NCBI GenBank assembly: GCA_031292035.1
Contig: JARLHX010000134.1
Span: 1-46,712 of the forward strand
Direction: 5' to 3'
Origin: Negativicutes bacterium
GTDB taxonomy: Bacteria > Bacillota_C > Negativicutes > Sporomusales_B > JARLHX01
DNA: 46,712 nucleotides
The notes beneath the pieces were generated by a model. It saw only the letters and a program-made list of their open reading frames with translations, had not been told where the DNA came from and searched no databases. Positions 42,539 through 46,712 of the stretch are shown one piece after another (position 1 is the first letter of the stretch; every line of letters starts with the position of its first letter). Made by a program: the position numbers and the translations under genes.

Positions 42539-43363
42539 ATGCCGGAAATGCCGGAAGTGGAAACCATTCGCCGCACCTTGGAGAACAAGGTGACCGGAAA
42601 ACATATCAAAGAAGTGGAAATGTTGTTGCCGCGATTGATAAAATGGCCGACAGCCCACGAATTTCAGGCTGTCGTCACCCATGGAGCGATTACTCGCCTG
42701 GAGCGCCGCGGCAAATATCTCTTGTTTCATCTTGACAACGACTGCGTGATGGTGGTACATCTTAGGATGACCGGTCGTCTGCGCTATCTTACTCCAGGCA
42801 CAACGCCTGACCGGTTCACCCGCATCGTCTTTCATTTTACCGGCGGCGATGCTTTGGAATACGCCGACAGTCGTACCTTGGGTACTCTCTATGCGTTGCA
42901 GCCAGCCGAACTTTGGCGGATCGCCGGTTTGGCCAGCATGGGGCCTGAACCTCTGTCGCCGGAGTTTACCCTCGATTATTTCCGGGAAACGATGGCTGGT
43001 CGCAAGGGGAAGATCAAGGCCCTGCTTTTAAACCAAAAACTTATCGGCGGTCTGGGCAATATCTATGTCGACGAATGCCTGGCCCTGGCCGGAATCAATC
43101 CGGAACGCGTCGGTGCCAGCCTCAGCGAGGCTGAAGTGGTCAAGCTGCACAATGCGATCAATCAGGTCATTCATCAGGGCATCGAGCACGGCGGCACCAC
43201 CTTTAGGGACTACCGCGACGGCGATGGGAAGAGTGGCAGTAACCAGCACCACTTGAATGTATACGGCCGGAAAAATCAGGCCTGTAATACCTGCGGGACG
43301 CCGATCGCCAAAACCGAGGTGGCAGGGCGCGGTACCCACTTTTGCCCAACCTGCCAGCGCTAG
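42539..43363 (+). CDS. mutM: Formamidopyrimidine-DNA glycosylase MutM (Fpg)
   Basis: A 274-residue base-excision repair enzyme that removes 8-oxoguanine and opened purines and nicks the site. The start MPEMPEVETIRRTLE carries the catalytic Pro2 and Glu3. Further features are the conserved lysine in RRGKYLLFHL, the RMTGRL loop, QKLIGGLGNIYVDECLALAGI (helix-two-turn-helix), GTTFRDYRDGDGKSG and a C-terminal zinc finger CNTCGTPI and CPTCQ. The length is typical. GGAGG lies about seven bases before the ATG. It sits between polA and coaE with 12-13-base gaps, the order seen in many Firmicutes. Confidence 0.97.
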   Translation: MPEMPEVETIRRTLENKVTGKHIKEVEMLLPRLIKWPTAHEFQAVVTHGAITRLERRGKYLLFHLDNDCVMVVHLRMTGRLRYLTPGTTPDRFTRIVFHFTGGDALEYADSRTLGTLYALQPAELWRIAGLASMGPEPLSPEFTLDYFRETMAGRKGKIKALLLNQKLIGGLGNIYVDECLALAGINPERVGASLSEAEVVKLHNAINQVIHQGIEHGGTTFRDYRDGDGKSGSNQHHLNVYGRKNQACNTCGTPIAKTEVAGRGTHFCPTCQR

Positions 43364-43375
43364 GAGGCGGTAATC

Positions 43376-43975
43376 ATGCGGATCATTGGGCTCACCGGCG
43401 GTATTGCCAGCGGGAAAAGCACAGTGGCCAGCCTGCTCGAAAAGTTGGGCGCCTGTATCGTAGATGCCGACAAACTGGCCTGGGAGGCGGTCAAACCAGG
43501 ACAACCGGCCTGGCAAGAGATCGTCGACTGGTTGGGACCGGACGCTTTATTGCCGGACGGCAGCATCAACCGCCAATGGCTGGCAGACAAGGTCTTTAGC
43601 GACCGCCAGGCTCGCGCCAAGCTGGAAGGCTTCATCCATCCCCGGGTTCGCGCGGGTGTCTGCGAGGCGGTGGCGGCGGCCCATATACGGGGTGAGGTGG
43701 CTGTGGTACTCGATATACCTCTTTTATTTGAAACCGGTTGGACCGAAGCGATTGACGAAACCTGGGTAGTGAAGGTTGATGCCGCCATTCAGCTGACCAG
43801 GCTGATGGGCCGGAATGGTTTTAGCCGGCAGGAAGCCGAGACCCGCATCAACTCCCAGATGAGCCTTGAAAAAAAGGCCCTCCTGGCTGACGTGGTAATT
43901 GATAACAGTAAGGATTTTGAGAGTACCAAAAAACAGGTCGAGGCGGCCTGGCAGCGCAGTTTGGCTGCCAAGTAG
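43376..43975 (+). CDS. coaE: Dephospho-CoA kinase CoaE
   Basis: A 199-residue P-loop kinase for the last step of coenzyme A synthesis, phosphorylating the 3' hydroxyl of dephospho-CoA. It begins MRIIGLTGGIASGKSTVASLL with the Walker A loop GGIASGKST. DADKLAWEA follows, then IHPRVRA, VVLDIPLLFETGW (a highly conserved CoaE block) and RLMGRNGFSRQEAETRI with the lid arginines. Length and order are standard. The ribosome site is in TAGGAGGCGGTAATC before the ATG, 12 bases after mutM, so it is co-transcribed. No terminator follows before slt, only a hairpin without a T run. Confidence 0.96.
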   Translation: MRIIGLTGGIASGKSTVASLLEKLGACIVDADKLAWEAVKPGQPAWQEIVDWLGPDALLPDGSINRQWLADKVFSDRQARAKLEGFIHPRVRAGVCEAVAAAHIRGEVAVVLDIPLLFETGWTEAIDETWVVKVDAAIQLTRLMGRNGFSRQEAETRINSQMSLEKKALLADVVIDNSKDFESTKKQVEAAWQRSLAAK

Positions 43976-44000
43976 TCCGGCATCTTTTGGTTCTTTAGCA

Positions 44001-44021
44001 CATACTCTTTAGCAGAGTATG
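44001..44021 (+). repeat. Perfect 8-base inverted repeat before slt
   Basis: CATACTCT (44001-44008) and AGAGTATG (44014-44021) are separated by TTAGC. There is no T run, and the repeat ends six bases before the slt ribosome site, so it may be a protein site or an mRNA stem that affects slt expression. Confidence 0.5.
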
Positions 44022-44037
44022 AGACGACGGAGTGATT

Positions 44038-44610
44038 ATGTTGCGCATTTTCAAGTGGCTGAGAGCGCTGGTTCTGACGGCGGTGCTGCTGGCTGCGGTC
44101 GGCTATGGTATATATAGCAGCGACTGGTTCCAAAAGAACTATGTCTATCCTTTCCCGCACAAAGAGACGGTTTTCCGTTATGCCAAGGAAAATGGACTCG
44201 ACCCTTATCTGGTCGCCGGGGTGATTCGCACCGAAAGCCGGTTTGTTCCGGTAGCCCGCTCGCCCAAAGGGGCTGTCGGACTGATGCAGATGATGCCAGA
44301 GACCGGGCAGTGGGTGGCTACGCAGATGAATTACCCCAATTTTTCGGCTGGCCTGCTCACCGACCCTGAAGTAAACATCAAATTCGGTACCTGGTATATG
44401 GCTTCACTGAGACGGGAATTTCAAAACAACCAAATTCTGGCATTAGCCGCCTACAATGGCGGCCGGGGCAATGTAAGGCAGTGGATGGTGCAGTATGGCT
44501 GGACGGTGGATTTTAAAGATATAAGCCAAATTCCCTTCCCTGAAACCCGGGATTACGTGAAAAAGGTGCTGGCGTCAAAAGAGCGCTACCGCGAGCTATA
44601 CGGCAAATAG
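44038..44610 (+). CDS. Lytic transglycosylase, SLT domain, membrane anchored
   Basis: A 190-residue enzyme that cleaves peptidoglycan glycan strands to 1,6-anhydro ends. The N-terminal segment (about 8-26, ALVLTAVLLAAVGYGIYS) is a signal anchor. The SLT domain (about 40-185) shows AKENGLDPYLVAGVIRTESRF with the catalytic Glu, then SPKGAVGLMQMMPETG, then LALAAYNGGRGNVRQW and FPETRDYVKKVL. It is close in size to short Slt proteins of Firmicutes. ATG 44038 has CGGAG five bases upstream; a GTG at 44032 overlaps that site. It is fourth in the polA-mutM-coaE-slt run and is followed by a peptide-binding lipoprotein gene. Confidence 0.94.
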   Translation: MLRIFKWLRALVLTAVLLAAVGYGIYSSDWFQKNYVYPFPHKETVFRYAKENGLDPYLVAGVIRTESRFVPVARSPKGAVGLMQMMPETGQWVATQMNYPNFSAGLLTDPEVNIKFGTWYMASLRREFQNNQILALAAYNGGRGNVRQWMVQYGWTVDFKDISQIPFPETRDYVKKVLASKERYRELYGK

Positions 44611-44665
44611 AGGTTGTCAGGAAAATCCCGACTGCGCGTTCCCGCAGTGGGTAGGAGGCGTTTTT

Positions 44666-46303
44666 TTGCGTTACGGAAAATGGGGACTAGTACTCTTGTT
44701 GGCGACGGCGCTATTGCTGAACTTGGGCTGCGGCCGTAAAGACACGGCCGAGACACAGCCGGCGAAAAAGGCTGCAGCCGGCGGGCAACTGATATACGGC
44801 AGCCTGCAGGAGCCCGACACCCTCAATCCACTGCTGTCCGACCTGCTGGCCACCTCCGAGGTGGGTAGCCTGATTTTCAGCGGTCTGGTACAGCTGAACG
44901 ACAAAGGGGAATGGCTGGCCGACCTAGCAAGCGAGGTGCCGTCCCGCTTAAATGGCGGCGTCAGTCCTGACGGTCTGACTGTCACCTATAAACTGCGCCC
45001 TGGCGTCACCTGGCACGATGGCGCTGCCTTCAGCTCGGCTGATGTTAAGTTTACCTGGGAAACCATTATGAACCGCAAGGTCAATGTCATCGTGCGGGAT
45101 GGTTACGATAAAATTGCCGCGGTGGATACCCCGGACGCCAATACGGTTGTCATCCGCTTTCGGGAGTACTACGCACCTTATTTGAGCCTGTTTTCAGTTA
45201 TTTTGCCCAAGCATTCCCTGGAAACGGCTGGTGATTTGAATAAGGCGCCCTTCAACCGCACCCCGGTGGGAACGGGGCCATTTAAAATCAAAGAATGGCG
45301 GATTGCCGACGCCATTGTACTGGAAGCTAATCCTGCGTATTTTCGCGGCAGGCCAAATCTGGACGGCATCATCTACAAGATATTGCCTGACAGCAGTATT
45401 ATGCTGAGCCAACTGAAAGCAGGCGAGGTGGATGTGGTCAGCAATATCGCTTTCAGCCTCTTTGAACAGGTCAAAGGGGTGAACGGGGTGCGGGCGCTGG
45501 TGACTCCCAACATGATCTGGGAACACCTTGATTTCAACCTCGACAACGCCCTCTTTCAGGATATGCGGGTCAGGAAGGCCATCGCCCTGGGGATTGACAA
45601 GCAGGCCATCGTCAATAACGTTCTCAAGGGTGTGGCTAGCCCGGCAGCAGGAGATCAGTCGCCCATCTCCTGGGCCTATAACCCTGTGACCAAGGCTCAG
45701 CCCCGCGACGTCAACGCCGCCAGGGAGCTTTTGACTCAGGCAGGGTGGCAGTTGGGCACAGACGGAATCTTCGCTAAAAACGGCCGGCGACTGTCCTTTA
45801 GTCTGGCCACCACTGTCGGCAACAAGACCCGGGAAACGGTAGCCCAGACCATCGCCCAACAGCTAAAAGAGATAGGAATCGCGGTTGACGTGCGGCTGAT
45901 TGATGCGCCGATCTTCTTTGGCGACGTGCTGAAAGCCCGCCGCTTTGAGGCGGCGATGTACGCCTGGGTGGCTGGTGCCGACCCGGATGACATCAACCTC
46001 TGGCATTCGAAAAATATTCCTGCTCAGGGGAACGGTTATACAGGGCAGAACTACCCCGGCTGGAGAAACACTGAGGTGGATAGGCTGACTGAGCAGGGAG
46101 GGCGGCTGACAGATCTGGAGGCCAGAAAACAGGCCTATTTACGGATCCAGGAACTGATTACCGCCGAAGTGCCGGTCATTCCCCTTTATTTCCGCTCCAA
46201 TATCGACGCTGTGAAGGATACGGTGGTCAACTACCGTCCCAACCCCAGCCAGTCCGGCAACCTCTGGAATGCCTGGGAATGGGGCCTGACTCAAAAAAGG
46301 TGA
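44666..46303 (+). CDS. Oligopeptide/dipeptide ABC transporter substrate-binding lipoprotein
   Basis: A 545-residue extracytoplasmic binding protein of the SBP_bac_5 (OppA/DppA) family. It has a lipoprotein signal peptide (YGKWGLVLLLATALLLNLGC) with lipobox LNLGC; the cysteine is lipidated. SBP_bac_5 features are LIYGSLQEPDTLNPL, YKLRPGVTWHDGAAFSSADVKFTWE, FNRTPVGTGPFKIKEW, DMRVRKAIALGIDKQAIV and YAWVAGADPDDINLWHS. The start is TTG with TAGGAGG seven bases upstream. No permease or ATPase gene follows, because tRNA genes come next, so it must use a transporter encoded elsewhere. A short hairpin (ACTGCG/CGCAGT, 44631-44648) lies upstream. The roughly 130 bases after it, up to the tRNA promoter, show nothing I can name. 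Confidence 0.95.
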   Translation: MRYGKWGLVLLLATALLLNLGCGRKDTAETQPAKKAAAGGQLIYGSLQEPDTLNPLLSDLLATSEVGSLIFSGLVQLNDKGEWLADLASEVPSRLNGGVSPDGLTVTYKLRPGVTWHDGAAFSSADVKFTWETIMNRKVNVIVRDGYDKIAAVDTPDANTVVIRFREYYAPYLSLFSVILPKHSLETAGDLNKAPFNRTPVGTGPFKIKEWRIADAIVLEANPAYFRGRPNLDGIIYKILPDSSIMLSQLKAGEVDVVSNIAFSLFEQVKGVNGVRALVTPNMIWEHLDFNLDNALFQDMRVRKAIALGIDKQAIVNNVLKGVASPAAGDQSPISWAYNPVTKAQPRDVNAARELLTQAGWQLGTDGIFAKNGRRLSFSLATTVGNKTRETVAQTIAQQLKEIGIAVDVRLIDAPIFFGDVLKARRFEAAMYAWVAGADPDDINLWHSKNIPAQGNGYTGQNYPGWRNTEVDRLTEQGGRLTDLEARKQAYLRIQELITAEVPVIPLYFRSNIDAVKDTVVNYRPNPSQSGNLWNAWEWGLTQKR

Positions 46304-46432
46304 CCCTGGATTTATGCTTTGTTGCTGGCAATTGTCTGCTGCGGAGATTCAGCCTGCTGTCACTTCGCTGGTCGCTAGCTGAGGGTGCAGGGATATTATT
46401 AGCTATAAATGAAAGAAACCAGGATTTGCATA

Positions 46433-46460
46433 TTGACTTTATGTAATAAAATTGTATAAT
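46433..46460 (+). promoter_or_regulatory. Sigma-A promoter of the tRNA-Leu genes
   Basis: TTGACT at 46433-46438 and a perfect TATAAT at 46455-46460 are separated by 16 bases in an AT-rich stretch, about 83 bases before the first tRNA. Confidence 0.8.
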
Positions 46461-46542
46461 AGTATTTGTCGGCGTTAGCAATAGCGTCAACCGGTTTCGG
46501 GGGTATAAAACCGAAAACTGGACAATACCCGGCACCAAACAT

Positions 46543-46628
46543 GCGGTCGTGGCGGAACGGCAGACGCGCTAGCCTCAGGAGCTAGTGGGGGCAACCTCGT
46601 GGTGGTTCAAATCCACTCGACCGCACCA
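46543..46628 (+). tRNA. tRNA-Leu, anticodon CAG
   Basis: Acceptor arms GCGGTCG and CGACCGC pair fully, with discriminator A and an encoded CCA (46626-46628). The anticodon stem CTAGC/GCTAG holds the loop CTCAGGA with anticodon CAG at 46576-46578. The long variable arm and the TTCAAATC T-loop are typical of leucine tRNA. Confidence 0.97.
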
Positions 46629-46653
46629 TTTAAAATTTACAGCTTCCCAATAC

Positions 46654-46712
46654 GCGGTAGTGGCGGAACGGCAGACGCACCAGCTTGAGGGGCTGGCGGG
46701 GGCAACCTCGTG
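46654..46712 (+). tRNA. tRNA-Leu, anticodon GAG (cut by window end)
   Basis: It begins GCGGTAG with the same D-arm as the first tRNA. The anticodon stem CCAGC/GCTGG holds the loop TTGAGGG, giving anticodon GAG at 46687-46689. The start of the long variable arm is visible; the T-arm and 3' acceptor strand lie beyond the window. It is 25 bases after the first tRNA, so both share one transcript. Confidence 0.93.

Noticed and set aside
1..46712. CRISPR arrays, insertion sequences, prophage or integrase genes
   Set aside because: No regularly spaced short repeats, transposase or phage proteins were found on either strand; the only repeats are coding ones in tpsA and the MCP ends.

Overview
The window looks like chromosome from a diderm Firmicute of the class Negativicutes, most likely a Sporomusaceae-like spore former (inference). 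Three things point there. The gene style is Gram-positive: strong GGAGG ribosome sites, GTG and TTG starts, sigma-A type promoters, glgC/glgD pairing and a polA-mutM-coaE cluster. An outer-membrane two-partner secretion pair is also present, which needs an outer membrane. Finally, Spo0A-box-like heptamers (TGTCGAA) lie upstream of two genes. No insertion sequence, phage gene, CRISPR array or rRNA was seen.

Layout. 1-2.6 kb: chemotaxis (end of one MCP, cheW, a complete sCache MCP). 2.6-5.7 kb: a D-aminoacylase with an apparent CTG start, an Fe-S aldo/keto reductase and a YjfB-like small protein. 5.9-18.1 kb: a complete glycogen operon glgB-glgC-glgD-glgA-glgP, then a GH13-GH77 double enzyme and a stand-alone CBM25-like protein, headed by a predicted structured leader. 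18.2-22.4 kb: a small membrane protein and the TpsB/TpsA secretion pair on the minus strand. 22.5-26.5 kb: a second Fe-S aldo/keto reductase, metF, and several very small tightly spaced minus-strand genes for Pro/Lys/Gln-rich peptides. 26.6-33 kb: an iron-sulfur-flavoprotein-like reductase, sbcD-sbcC, an EamA transporter and an unknown protein. 33.3-39.4 kb: signalling and wall genes, namely a PAS histidine kinase with an odd H-box, an L,D-transpeptidase, a Cache-HAMP-PAS-GAF-GGDEF-HD-GYP protein and a small unknown protein. 39.5-46.7 kb: a small unknown gene, then polA-mutM-coaE-slt, an oligopeptide-binding lipoprotein and two tRNA-Leu genes, the second cut by the window end.

How genes work together. 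The glycogen operon encodes ADP-glucose synthesis (GlgC/GlgD), elongation (GlgA), branching (GlgB), phosphorolysis (GlgP) and recycling of short glucans (GH13-GH77), so storage and use of glycogen are transcribed together. SbcCD, PolA and MutM are DNA repair functions. The MCPs, the c-di-GMP enzyme, the histidine kinase and the TPS exoprotein suggest a cell that switches between motility, surface attachment and sporulation.

The points I would check first are the Pro/Lys-rich micro-gene set, the HE-to-DH swap in the kinase H-box together with the 0A-like boxes in front of that gene, the small repeat-built TPS exoprotein with its own 0A-like box, and the leader structure of the glycogen operon. 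All family assignments were made by reading the translated sequence; no database search was run.
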